From an uncultured Alistipes sp. (GTDB lineage: Bacteria > Bacteroidota > Bacteroidia > Bacteroidales > Rikenellaceae), in the NCBI GenBank assembly GCA_937880705.1, contig CALGRZ010000120.1, positions 1 to 13,793 on the forward strand: a stretch of 13,793 bases of DNA, read 5' to 3'. The notes beneath the pieces are model-generated. The model had not been told where the DNA came from, did not search any database, and saw nothing but the letters and a program-made list of their open reading frames with translations. Below, piece by piece: positions 1 through 6,965 of the stretch. A program made the position numbers and the translations under genes. Positions within the stretch are counted from its first letter, which is position 1. Every line of letters begins with the position of its first letter.

Positions 1-33
1 GACGTATCTATCTACAAACTTGATAAAGATTAA
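1..33 (+). CDS. rpoA: RNA polymerase alpha subunit, C-terminal end only (partial)
   Basis: The first 33 bases read in frame 1 as [10 protein letters not shown] followed by TAA. From memory, Bacteroidota RpoA proteins end in a similar KYKLDK(E/D) sequence, and rpoA directly precedes rplQ in the conserved ribosomal-protein operon. Only two bases separate this stop from the rplQ start, which fits co-transcription and probably translational coupling. The catalytic and CTD parts lie outside the window, so the call rests on a ten-residue tail plus gene order. Confidence 0.8.
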   Translation, partial: DVSIYKLDKD

Positions 34-35
34 TT

Positions 36-602
36 ATGAGACACAATAAGAATTTTAATCACCTTGGCAGACAGGCCGGCCACCGTAAGGCAATGCTCTC
101 GAACATGGCGTCGTCGCTGGTACTGCACAAGCGTATTCAGACCACGGTTGCAAAGGCAAAGGCCGTACAGAAGTTCATCGAGCCCCTGGTAACCAAGTCG
201 AAGGAGGACACCACCCACTCACGCCGTGTGGTATTCTCATATTTGAAGCAGAAGGAGGCCGTTGCGGAGTTGTTCCGTACCATCGCTCCCAAGATCATGG
301 AGCGTCCCGGTGGTTACACCCGTATTCTCAAGACCGGTTTCCGTCTTGGTGATGCTGCCGATATGTGCATCATCGAGTTCGTTGATTTCAATGAGACCTA
401 CACCTTCGGTCGCGAGGCTGCTGCACCTGCTGCAGAGGCTAAGCCCAAGACTCGTCGTTCACGCAAGAAGGCTACCGATGCAACTGAGGATGCAACTGTT
501 GTAGCCGAGAAGAAGACCAAGAAGGCTGCTCCCAAGGCAGCTTCAGCAAAGGCTTCTGCTGCGAAGGGCGCGAAGAAGACCAACGTAGGTAAGAAGATGT
601 AA
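36..602 (+). CDS. rplQ: 50S ribosomal protein L17
   Basis: This encodes L17, a protein of the large ribosomal subunit. The 188-residue product opens with the family's hallmark [20 protein letters not shown], then the conserved region around [20 protein letters not shown] and, near residues 92-106, [18 protein letters not shown]. The conserved core ends near residue 120. Residues about 126-188 form a lysine/alanine-rich, probably disordered tail ending [10 protein letters not shown]. coli L17 (about 127 residues) lacks such a tail, but extensions of this type are common in Bacteroidota. The ATG lies two bases after the rpoA stop, and a strong terminator follows 50 bases after the gene, so this is the last gene of its operon. 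Confidence 0.98.
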   Translation: MRHNKNFNHLGRQAGHRKAMLSNMASSLVLHKRIQTTVAKAKAVQKFIEPLVTKSKEDTTHSRRVVFSYLKQKEAVAELFRTIAPKIMERPGGYTRILKTGFRLGDAADMCIIEFVDFNETYTFGREAAAPAAEAKPKTRRSRKKATDATEDATVVAEKKTKKAAPKAASAKASAAKGAKKTNVGKKM

Positions 603-651
603 TTTCACACCTATTGTGATAGGGGGGCGCGATGAGTTGTCCCTGACGAAG

Positions 652-694
652 AGGAGGATCCCGAGAGCGATACAGCTCGCGGGATCCTCCTTTT
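652..694 (+). terminator. Rho-independent terminator of the rpoA-rplQ operon
   Basis: Bases 652-663 (AGGAGGATCCCG) pair perfectly with 680-691 (CGGGATCCTCCT). After one mismatch, an inner GAGC/GCTC stem (665-668 with 675-678) encloses a six-base loop. The stem runs into four T (691-694). It closes the ribosomal operon before the next promoter. Confidence 0.9.
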
Positions 695-769
695 ATGCGC
701 CTATGCCCTAATTGTCCGCTGTAATCCTGCATTTACAACACTTCGCACACTTGGTTTCGTAATTTTTGC

Positions 770-777
770 TAACTTTG
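770..777 (+). promoter_or_regulatory. Bacteroidota -7 element for the first lipoprotein
   Basis: TAACTTTG matches the Bacteroidota sigma-ABfr -7 consensus TAnnTTTG. No TTTG sits at the usual 19-21 base distance upstream; the nearest is TTGG at 751-754, only 15 bases away, so the -33 element is weak or absent. Transcription would start near 784, giving a leader of about 23 bases before the ATG at 807. Confidence 0.65.
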
Positions 778-806
778 TAGCGTAAATGTATCAATCGAAA
801 TAACCT

Positions 807-2867
807 ATGAGACGAACAATCTTTACCCTTGTGGCTCTGGTGCTGCTCCTTGCAGTAGGGTGCACCGAGACCCCCATGCCCACGCCGCAACCCCCCGTAC
901 CCGATACGGAGAGTGGCTTTAAGGTAGATATTACCAACATCACCAAGACCACCGTGACCTTCGATATAGTGCCGTCGGATGCGGAGGCGAGCTACATGCT
1001 TACGGTCTGCGATGCCGCTGTTGTGGAGGAGTATACCAAGGATGAGTACTTCGTGGGAGTACTCTACGATGAGCTGGCTGCCGATGCTCGTAGCCAGGGC
1101 CTTACCTTTGAGGAGTATATGGCCGAGGCCTGCGACCACGGTGCTATGACCGATGTCACCTACACGGGCCTTGCTGCCGACTCGCGCTACTATATCATCG
1201 CCTTCGGTGTCGATGCCGAGGCGGGCTATCTGCTTCGTGGCGAGCTCTTTAAGCAGGAGTTTAAGACCGAGGCTGTGGCCATGGTGGAGTGTGGCTTCGA
1301 TGTTGTGGCTGAAGTGTACTACAATACCGTGGACTTTGTCGTCAAGCCCGAGGATAAGACTCTGCGCTGGCACCTGCTCACCGTTCAGAAGGCGATGTAC
1401 GATAGCTATACCGATGCCGAGGGTGACTATGGCTGGAGCGAGTCGGCCTTCTATAGCCGCTACCTTCAGAACGAGATAGACCAGCTCGTAGCGCAGGGCT
1501 ACAACGACGAGCAGGTCATCGACGCCCTCTTCCTTCAGGGCGATAAGACCCTCGAGGCTCGTGGCCTCAATGCCCGCACAGACTACATCTACCTTATCGC
1601 GGGTCTTACCGTCGACGAGGATGGCGTCAATATCGTCACCCCCATCAGCACGGGTGTCTATACCACGGAGGATGCCCTGCAGTCGGATATGACCTTTGAT
1701 ATCGAGGTGTGGAATGTCGAGCAGCTCACCTGCGAGGTGCGCATCACCCCCTCGAACGACACGGATCTCTACTGCGCACTTATACAGCCCTGGGATGGTG
1801 TCTCTACGGCCGTAGAGGTTATGGAGCAGCTCGTTACGCAGTGGGGCCCGATGATGCAGCTTATGGCCAACGACCGCGGCGTGGTCGAGCATGTGGGTGC
1901 CAACAGATTCAAGCTCGATGCTCCGGATATGGACTACTACGTCATCGCCTTTGGCTATGATGGAGGTGTTACCACCGCCCCTGCGATGGTCACCTTCCGT
2001 ACCCTGCCCAGTGATATAGGCCCCGAGCGTGCAGAGTTCGAGATGGTGGCTTCGGATATCACCCCCTATGGCTTCTCGCTCATGATCACCACCAACGACC
2101 CCACGGTCTACTATACGGCAGGTGCTGTCGGCCCCGAGGAGTGGGATGAGGCCGCCTATGTCGAGGAGTTCAATGCCAGCATAGACTATATCTACGAGCA
2201 GTCGAAGGCCTTCGATGCTATGATCACCATGCCCCAGGTTGTGGGTACATACTTCTGGAATGGCAACAACCGCCTCTCGGCCACAGGCCTTAGCCCCGAC
2301 ACGGAGGTTATGGGCTACCTGCTCGCCATTGATAGCCGCACGGGTCATGTTGCCAAGGTGCACACCTTCCCGTCGCTTGCCCGCACCGCCTCGCTTGGCT
2401 CGGTTACACCCACCATTGAGCTTGTCGGCCACTATTCGGGTGACGATGAGGCGGGAGCCATCTTTGGTGAGCCCGATGCTACGCAGGGTAAGGCCATCTC
2501 GGTGGTGCGCTACACCTCGTTGGATGGCGCATCGGCACTCTACAGCACCATCCTTGGCGGTGACTTCAGCAGTGAGTCTGCCGCGAGCGATGCCGAGTTG
2601 TGGGGCGAGTGCGCAAGCTACTGGAGTGCGATATCGCAGAGCCAGCCCTACAGCTTCTTCCTCACCGAGTGGGAGAGTGACTATACGGTAGTGGCCTACG
2701 CCACCGATGGCGATGAGCGAGCCGGCTCGCTGGCGCGTATGGCCCTACGTCCCACGGCCGAGAATAAGGGCGATATAGATGAACTGTTGGAGCTTGTTGC
2801 CACTATCAATGGCGACACCCGCGCAGTGCTGCCGCTCTCGTTGGTCTACGACCACATGGAGGAGTAG
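807..2867 (+). CDS. Lipoprotein with about five FN3/Ig-like repeats (paralogue 1)
   Basis: This is a 686-residue envelope lipoprotein of unknown function. Residues 1-18 form a signal peptide with a lipobox ending LAVGC, so Cys19 would be lipidated. A Pro/Thr-rich linker follows (about 20-35). I see about five related units, near residues 38-155, 160-288, 293-400, 408-520 and 532-650. A typical unit starts with a beta strand (such as FKVDITNI), continues with a second (TVTFDIVPSD), carries a helix-prone insertion (YDELAADARSQGLTFEEYMA in unit 1), and ends with a GL-x-x-x-(T/S)-x-Y strand and FxT. This resembles fibronectin III/Ig-like sandwiches, by pattern only. No catalytic motif is visible. 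It has its own promoter and terminator, and a close paralogue follows directly. Surface binding or adhesion is possible, but nothing in the sequence shows the ligand. Confidence 0.85.
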   Translation: MRRTIFTLVALVLLLAVGCTETPMPTPQPPVPDTESGFKVDITNITKTTVTFDIVPSDAEASYMLTVCDAAVVEEYTKDEYFVGVLYDELAADARSQGLTFEEYMAEACDHGAMTDVTYTGLAADSRYYIIAFGVDAEAGYLLRGELFKQEFKTEAVAMVECGFDVVAEVYYNTVDFVVKPEDKTLRWHLLTVQKAMYDSYTDAEGDYGWSESAFYSRYLQNEIDQLVAQGYNDEQVIDALFLQGDKTLEARGLNARTDYIYLIAGLTVDEDGVNIVTPISTGVYTTEDALQSDMTFDIEVWNVEQLTCEVRITPSNDTDLYCALIQPWDGVSTAVEVMEQLVTQWGPMMQLMANDRGVVEHVGANRFKLDAPDMDYYVIAFGYDGGVTTAPAMVTFRTLPSDIGPERAEFEMVASDITPYGFSLMITTNDPTVYYTAGAVGPEEWDEAAYVEEFNASIDYIYEQSKAFDAMITMPQVVGTYFWNGNNRLSATGLSPDTEVMGYLLAIDSRTGHVAKVHTFPSLARTASLGSVTPTIELVGHYSGDDEAGAIFGEPDATQGKAISVVRYTSLDGASALYSTILGGDFSSESAASDAELWGECASYWSAISQSQPYSFFLTEWESDYTVVAYATDGDERAGSLARMALRPTAENKGDIDELLELVATINGDTRAVLPLSLVYDHMEE

Positions 2868-2882
2868 GGTGCCCTAACGACG

Positions 2883-2922
2883 AAAAATCACCGTGCAAAG
2901 TTGTTGTACGGTGATTTTTTTT
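2883..2922 (+). terminator. Rho-independent terminator after the first lipoprotein
   Basis: Bases 2883-2894 (AAAAATCACCGT) pair with 2908-2919 (ACGGTGATTTTT). Four further inner pairs, one of them G-T, reduce the loop to five bases. Eight T occupy 2915-2922. The hairpin lies 15 bases after the stop codon and insulates the two lipoprotein genes from each other. Confidence 0.92.
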
Positions 2923-2931
2923 GCCAATTAT

Positions 2932-2962
2932 TTTGTAGAGCAACCAAAATATTATATTTTTG
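2932..2962 (+). promoter_or_regulatory. Bacteroidota promoter for the second lipoprotein
   Basis: TTTG at 2932-2935 and TATTTTTG at 2955-2962 are separated by 19 bases, an exact match to the TTTG-N19-TAnnTTTG consensus. Transcription should start near 2969, giving a leader of about 88 bases before the ATG at 3057. The leader's last 40 bases are A/T-rich, as is usual for well-expressed Bacteroidota genes. Confidence 0.85.
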
Positions 2963-3056
2963 TGCCATAATGAGTGTTGTGCCCTTGAGTGGAGGGCGCA
3001 CAGATGAGAATATTAGGCATAACAATTTTTCAAATAATCTTAAAACTATCAAAACT

Positions 3057-5303
3057 ATGAAGAAATTCAGTTGGTTAATGATGTTGATGGCGTTTGTTAC
3101 GCTGTCACTCACCGGTTGTAAGGAGACTCCTACACCCGAGCCCGGGCCCGAGCCCGTACCTCCCACCCCCGAAACACTGACATTCGAGGTTGAGATTTCG
3201 GAGGTTACTCGCTCTACCATGACCTTTAGCGTTACCCCCTCTGATCTTGAGGCTGACTACTTCGTGCTGGTTATGGACAAGGCTACTGTTGAGGAGTACA
3301 CCAAGGATGAGTACCTCATCGGTACACTCTACGATCAGCTTGCTGCCGAGGCTGCCAAGGGCGGTAAGACCTTTGCCGAGTATATGGCGGAGTATGCTGA
3401 CAAGGGTGCCATTGTAGATGCATCGTTCAGCGGTTTGGCTATGGGTACTGACTACTACCTCATCGTATGGGGTATCGACGCAGCCAACGACTTTGCTCTC
3501 AACTCGGAGATCTCGAAGACCCCCTTCACTACCGAGGAGGCTCCCTCAATGGATGTTACCTTCGAGGTTACCCCTTCGGTATACTACAACACAGTTGAGT
3601 TTGCGGTTGTTCCCAGCGACAAGCAGGTACAGTGGCACATGATGACACTGCCCAAGGCACAGATCGAGAACTACACCGACCCCGAGGGTGACTACCAGTG
3701 GACTATGAGCTACTTCTACCAGATGTACATGCAGAACACTCTGGATCAGTATCTTGGTGCCGGCTACACTGCTGAGCAGGTTATCGCAGCAATGTTCCCC
3801 TCTGGTGACCAGACCATGCAGGCTCGCGGTCTTGAGGCCAACACCGAGTATATGTACCTCATCGCTGCTGTGCTTATCGAGAATGGTGAGATCTTCATCG
3901 TTACCGAGCCCGCAAGCGGCACCTACACCACCGAGGAGGCTCTGCCCTCTGACATGACATTCGTCGTTGAGGTAACTGACGTAGATCAGACGAGCGCAGC
4001 TATTAAGATCACCCCCTCTAATAACACAGAGCGTTTCTTCTGGATCGTAGATGTATGGGATGGCAAGTCGACTGCCATTGAGCTCATGGAGGCCCAGCTG
4101 GCACAGTGGGGTGCTTGGATGGGTATGATGGCCAACTATAGCGGTGTTCAGGACTACACCGGTGGCCCCGGCAGCGCCTACAAGTTTAAGCTTGATGCTC
4201 CCGACACTGACTACTATGTCTTGGTATTCGGTTATGAGGGTGGTGTTACCACGGCTCCCGTGATGAAGACTTTCCACACTCTGCCCAGCGACATCGGCCC
4301 CTACAACGTAGAGTTTGAGATGGTGGCAGGTGGCATCAATCCTTATGGTTTCACCATCGGTATCACTACCAACGATGAAACCGTATTCTACACCGTTGAC
4401 GCTATCGATCCCGCAACATGGAACGAGGCAGAGATGGTTGCTATGGCCGAGGAGTCTATCGCCTATTTGTATGAGCAGACTCTGATGTTCAACCCCAACA
4501 CCACTATGGCACAGTTGCTTGGCCAGTACTACTGGAATGGCAACACCACCCTGAAGGTTTCGGGTATGATGCCCAATACCGAGGTGATGGGTTACATCAT
4601 GGCATTTGACCACAAGACAGGTAAGGTATCAAAGGTTCAGACCTTCAATCCTCTGGCAAAGACTTGCGAGGTAGGTTCTGTACAGCCCACCATCGAGCTT
4701 GTAGGTTACTACTCGGGTGATGACGAGGCAGGTTCAGTATTCGGTCAGCCCGACGCTACTGCCGGCCGCGCTATCTGCGTTCTGAAGTACACCGGTATAG
4801 AGGAGGCAAAGGCTACCTATACCGCTATCCTTGGTGGTGATGCAGCTTCAGAGGCTGCTGTATCTGATCCCCAGTTCATGTCAGATTTCGGTGGCTACTG
4901 GAGCGAGACACCTCTGGATGCCAGCCAGCCCTACACCTTCACGGTACTTGATTGGCAGACGCAGTACACCGCAGGTGCATACTCTCTCGATGCTAATGGC
5001 GTTATGGGTAAGCCCGGTCGTCTGTTGGTTGAGGCTACAGCCGATAACAAGTCTGATATAAAGGAGCTTATCGACCTTACTAACGAGCTTAATGGCAAGA
5101 GCACTCGTTCGCTGCTCAGCGACTCGCTGATCTACAGCATCGAGCCCGTTAAGGCAGGTGTCGTATCGAAGCCCGCACAGCGCGAGGTTGTCGCAGCTGC
5201 TACCGCAACTGTTGAGATGCCCCGTAAGCAGGAGCTTCCCGCACTTAAGTCAAATATGTTGATGCAGGTGGATCACATTCGTACTTTCCACCTCCGCAAG
5301 TAA
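3057..5303 (+). CDS. Lipoprotein with about five FN3/Ig-like repeats (paralogue 2)
   Basis: This 748-residue lipoprotein is a full-length paralogue of the one at 807-2867. I start it at ATG 3057 (MKKFSWLMML). The frame stays open back to TTG 2901, but that start lies inside the preceding terminator and upstream of the promoter. The signal peptide ends LSLTGC, making Cys21 the lipidation site, followed by a Pro/Glu linker. The same five units follow in the same order, with shared stretches such as VEEYTKDEY, DYYV(L/I)xFGY(E/D)GGVTTAP and GYYSGDDEAG. Beyond the paralogue's end there are about 50 extra residues, Ala/Val/Pro/Lys-rich and ending HLRK. Codon choice (more GGT, GTT, GTA) differs from paralogue 1 and looks closer to rplQ, which may mean higher expression. 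Function unknown; an envelope location is well supported. Confidence 0.87.
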   Translation: MKKFSWLMMLMAFVTLSLTGCKETPTPEPGPEPVPPTPETLTFEVEISEVTRSTMTFSVTPSDLEADYFVLVMDKATVEEYTKDEYLIGTLYDQLAAEAAKGGKTFAEYMAEYADKGAIVDASFSGLAMGTDYYLIVWGIDAANDFALNSEISKTPFTTEEAPSMDVTFEVTPSVYYNTVEFAVVPSDKQVQWHMMTLPKAQIENYTDPEGDYQWTMSYFYQMYMQNTLDQYLGAGYTAEQVIAAMFPSGDQTMQARGLEANTEYMYLIAAVLIENGEIFIVTEPASGTYTTEEALPSDMTFVVEVTDVDQTSAAIKITPSNNTERFFWIVDVWDGKSTAIELMEAQLAQWGAWMGMMANYSGVQDYTGGPGSAYKFKLDAPDTDYYVLVFGYEGGVTTAPVMKTFHTLPSDIGPYNVEFEMVAGGINPYGFTIGITTNDETVFYTVDAIDPATWNEAEMVAMAEESIAYLYEQTLMFNPNTTMAQLLGQYYWNGNTTLKVSGMMPNTEVMGYIMAFDHKTGKVSKVQTFNPLAKTCEVGSVQPTIELVGYYSGDDEAGSVFGQPDATAGRAICVLKYTGIEEAKATYTAILGGDAASEAAVSDPQFMSDFGGYWSETPLDASQPYTFTVLDWQTQYTAGAYSLDANGVMGKPGRLLVEATADNKSDIKELIDLTNELNGKSTRSLLSDSLIYSIEPVKAGVVSKPAQREVVAAATATVEMPRKQELPALKSNMLMQVDHIRTFHLRK

Positions 5304-5350
5304 TTTGATGTGATAAGGGGTCATCTGTGACCTCTCAATCTTTTAAGCTA

Positions 5351-5384
5351 AAACCCCGAGGCTGTTGTGCCTCGGGGTTTCTTT
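5351..5384 (+). terminator. Rho-independent terminator of the second lipoprotein
   Basis: AAACCCCGAGGC (5351-5362) pairs perfectly with GCCTCGGGGTTT (5369-5380) around a six-base loop, followed by CTTT. A smaller hairpin sits upstream: 5316-5323 pairs with 5328-5335 around a TCTG loop and is followed by a short T-rich stretch. It may assist termination or stabilise the 3' end of the message. Confidence 0.88.
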
Positions 5385-5388
5385 GTAT

Positions 5389-5448
5389 GGGCGCAGTCGG
5401 GCGCAGTCGATAGGACTTGATAGGACTAAATGGGATTTGATGGGTATT
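5389..5448. repeat. Six degenerate 10-bp tandem units, left arm
   Basis: Right after the terminator the sequence runs in exact 10-base steps: GGGCGCAGTC twice, then GATAGGACTT, GATAGGACTA, AATGGGATTT and GATGGGTATT. The last four units share a (G/A)AT(A/G)GG core. No gene or ribosome-binding context is visible. The GATAGGA core reappears on the opposite strand in the array at 5481-5560, so the two arrays face each other across 32 bases. Confidence 0.75.
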
Positions 5449-5480
5449 AGCGCGGCCGACATTTATTGGGTAGCAACCTG

Positions 5481-5560
5481 CTATCCCTATTTCTTCCTAT
5501 TCCTTCCTATTTCTTCCTATCTCTTCCTATTTCTTCCTATCTCTTCCTATCTCTTTCCAT
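5481..5560. repeat. Eight 10-bp tandem units of (C/T)TCTTCCTAT, right arm
   Basis: Eight consecutive 10-base units start with CTATCCCTAT, continue with TTCTTCCTAT, TCCTTCCTAT, TTCTTCCTAT, CTCTTCCTAT, TTCTTCCTAT and CTCTTCCTAT, and end with CTCTTTCCAT. The outer units are the most diverged, which fits growth by slippage or unequal exchange in the middle. One strand is almost purely pyrimidine apart from one A per unit. Short ORFs across it spell repetitive Phe/Leu/Pro/Ser peptides and are not believable genes. Confidence 0.9.
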
Positions 5561-5589
5561 TCTGCCATACCCCCCCCACATAAAGCAGA

Positions 5590-5615
5590 CGAGGCGAGCA
5601 GAAGTGCTCGCCTCG
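5590..5615 (-). terminator. Hairpin terminator of the leftward DUF3467 gene
   Basis: CGAGGCGAGCA (5590-5600) pairs with TGCTCGCCTCG (5605-5615) around a GAAG loop. Read leftward, it follows the DUF3467 stop by about 18 bases and is trailed by TCTGCTTTAT, a modest T-rich tail. The stem is strong but the T tract is imperfect. As a symmetrical hairpin it may also stop any read-through from the left. Confidence 0.7.
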
Positions 5616-5633
5616 CCTTATTGCTATCTTGCT

Positions 5634-5933
5634 CTATGCCTGGCCCTTGGGTGTGAAGGGCTCGATATGCTTGGTCGGAATGTTGATCTTACCCACAGAG
5701 CTCTCATAGCGGGTGATGTTCTCCTGCAATGAGAGCAGCAGACGCTTTGCATGCTCGGGGGTGAGTACCACACGGCTCTTAACGCGGGCCTTGGGCAGGC
5801 CGGGGAGCATGGTGGCAAAGTCGAGGATAAACTCCGAGGTGGAGTGTGCAATGATAGCCAAGTTGCAGTAGTTGCCCTGGGCAACCTGCTCGTCGAGCTG
5901 TATCTCAAAACCGGGCTTCTTCTGTTCGTTCAT
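5634..5933 (-). CDS. DUF3467 family protein
   Basis: A 99-residue soluble protein with no signal peptide or membrane segment. It matches my knowledge of DUF3467: a GNYCNLAIIAHSTSEFILDF segment near residues 20-39, then a PGLPKARVKSRVVLTP stretch and HAKRLLLSLQENITRYE near residues 61-77. The family is widespread and its biochemical role is not known to me. The gene stands alone on the minus strand, with a consensus promoter upstream (5967-5997) and a hairpin downstream, so it is a single-gene unit. The start MNEQKKPGFEIQL is the only sensible ATG. Expression divergent from the LysE-cmk cluster does not by itself imply a functional link. Confidence 0.9.
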   Translation of the reverse strand: MNEQKKPGFEIQLDEQVAQGNYCNLAIIAHSTSEFILDFATMLPGLPKARVKSRVVLTPEHAKRLLLSLQENITRYESSVGKINIPTKHIEPFTPKGQA

Positions 5934-5966
5934 ATCTCAATCGTTTTATGGTTTTCAAAATCAACG

Positions 5967-5997
5967 TAAAGATACAAATAATATTGCGGATTGCAAA
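5967..5997 (-). promoter_or_regulatory. Leftward promoter of the DUF3467 gene
   Basis: Read on the minus strand, TTTG (plus-strand CAAA, 5994-5997) is followed after 19 bases by TATCTTTA (plus-strand 5967-5974). This matches the TTTG-N19-TAnnTTTG pattern except for the last base. The expected start site is near 5960, giving a leader of about 27 bases. Confidence 0.7.
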
Positions 5998-6081
5998 ATT
6001 AGTCGTTCAAATATGGGGAAAATGCGACAATAATCTCTGCCTGAATACCTCCGTTTTTGGCTATTTTTGCAGACTAAAATA

Positions 6082-6112
6082 TCTGTTATCTCCCAAAAAG
6101 ATTGTATCTTTG
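6082..6112 (+). promoter_or_regulatory. Rightward promoter of the LysE-cmk-ispH cluster
   Basis: TATCTTTG (6105-6112) is a perfect -7 element. TCTG at 6082-6085, 19 bases upstream, is a one-mismatch -33 element. A second -7-like sequence, TATTTTTG, lies at 6062-6069 with a poorer -33 and may be an alternative. Transcription from near 6119 would give a leader of about 70 bases. That leader contains a hairpin (6138-6144 with 6151-6157: CAGCCCC/GGGGTTG) before the ATG at 6189. Confidence 0.75.
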
Positions 6113-6188
6113 TGGCGTATTGTGTGCCTATGGTCAACAGCCCCTCTGTCGGGGTTGCGATTATGGGGTTGTAAAAGTGGTAAAAACT

Positions 6189-6962
6189 ATGTTTTTAGAG
6201 ATACTATCAATCATATTCAGCGGCATGTGTGTGGGTCTGGCCTCATCGGTCACGGTGGGCCCCGTGGCGGTGTTGTGCATACAGCGCACCTTGAGCAAGG
6301 GTCACATCTCGGGCCTTATCTCGGGTCTGGGTGTGGCGTGTGCCGATACGTTGCTGGCAATATTGTCGTTTACGGTCTACACCCTGCTGAAGAGCTACAT
6401 AGACGAGTACAACACCGTCATCCAGGTGGTCGGCGGTCTCTTTGTCGTGGTTGTGGGAGTATTCATCTTCTTCAAGAACCCCGTGCCACAGATCCGCAAG
6501 AACCGCACGGGGCGCAGCAACCTCTGGCAGGACTTCGGCTCGATGTTTGGCTTCACGCTGGCCAACTTTGTGGTTGTCATACCCTATATCCTCGCCTTCT
6601 TCACGATGTTCAATGTCGAGCTCTCGGGCGAGGAGGTGCTCACCACCACCTCCGTTGTGGAGGTTATCGAGGCCGACACCGCCACAGGAGCCTTCTCCGA
6701 CGACAGCATCGAGGTGGAGACCGAGATAGTGACCACGACGAAGACCACCAAGCACTCGGCGATAGGTCGTATGATGCGCAACGCGCTCATCATCTCCGGC
6801 TTCTTCCTTGGTGCCATAATCTGGTGGGGGCTGCTCACCTCGCTGATCAACCTCTTCCGCCGAGGCTTCCGCCCGCGCCACATGCTCACCATAAACCATG
6901 TCGCAGGCATGGTCATCAGTGCGCTGGGTCTGATAACACTTATAACGCTAATAATCAGGTAA
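6189..6962 (+). CDS. LysE-family (RhtB-like) membrane transporter
   Basis: A 257-residue inner-membrane protein that I assign to the LysE exporter superfamily, whose members export amino acids or small metabolites. The evidence is the N-terminal helix with SSVTVGPVAVLCIQRTL (the family's GP motif, residues 24-25), then GLGVACADTLLAILSF and four to five more hydrophobic segments near 78-95, 121-140, 198-221 and 235-255. Upstream in-frame codons from 6102 overlap the promoter, so I chose ATG 6189 (MFLEILSIIF). Between the helices ending near 142 and starting near 198 lies a long polar loop, residues 143-190, rich in Thr, Glu and Asp, longer than I expect for the family. The gene is first in the cluster and ends three bases before cmk. 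The substrate cannot be told from sequence. Confidence 0.82.
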   Translation: MFLEILSIIFSGMCVGLASSVTVGPVAVLCIQRTLSKGHISGLISGLGVACADTLLAILSFTVYTLLKSYIDEYNTVIQVVGGLFVVVVGVFIFFKNPVPQIRKNRTGRSNLWQDFGSMFGFTLANFVVVIPYILAFFTMFNVELSGEEVLTTTSVVEVIEADTATGAFSDDSIEVETEIVTTTKTTKHSAIGRMMRNALIISGFFLGAIIWWGLLTSLINLFRRGFRPRHMLTINHVAGMVISALGLITLITLIIR

Positions 6963-6965
6963 ACA

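Noticed and set aside
708..2432. A 574-codon open frame on the minus strand, antisense to the first lipoprotein.
   Set aside because: It is rich in His, Gly and Val with no domain pattern and no promoter. It lies opposite a convincing lipoprotein with a lipobox. It stays open because the sense gene avoids TTA, CTA and TCA codons.
2901..3056. An upstream extension of the second lipoprotein starting at TTG 2901.
   Set aside because: The start is inside the preceding terminator hairpin and upstream of the promoter. The extension would also bury the signal peptide and lipobox.
3546..4613. A 355-codon minus-strand frame antisense to the second lipoprotein.
   Set aside because: Same kind of shadow: low-complexity His/Gly/Val composition, no motif, no start context, and the sense strand carries a clear gene.
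5481..5560. The right repeat array as a CRISPR array.
   Set aside because: Units are contiguous 10-mers with no unique spacers, and no cas gene is present.
5365..5732. Short plus-strand frames through the 10-bp repeats, with Phe/Leu/Pro/Ser repeat peptides.
   Set aside because: They begin inside a terminator or the repeat array and just translate the 10-base period in shifting frames. No promoter or ribosome-binding context is seen.
6102..6188. An earlier start for the LysE-type transporter at 6102.
   Set aside because: It overlaps the -7 element and precedes the likely transcript start. The extra 29 residues do not resemble the family.
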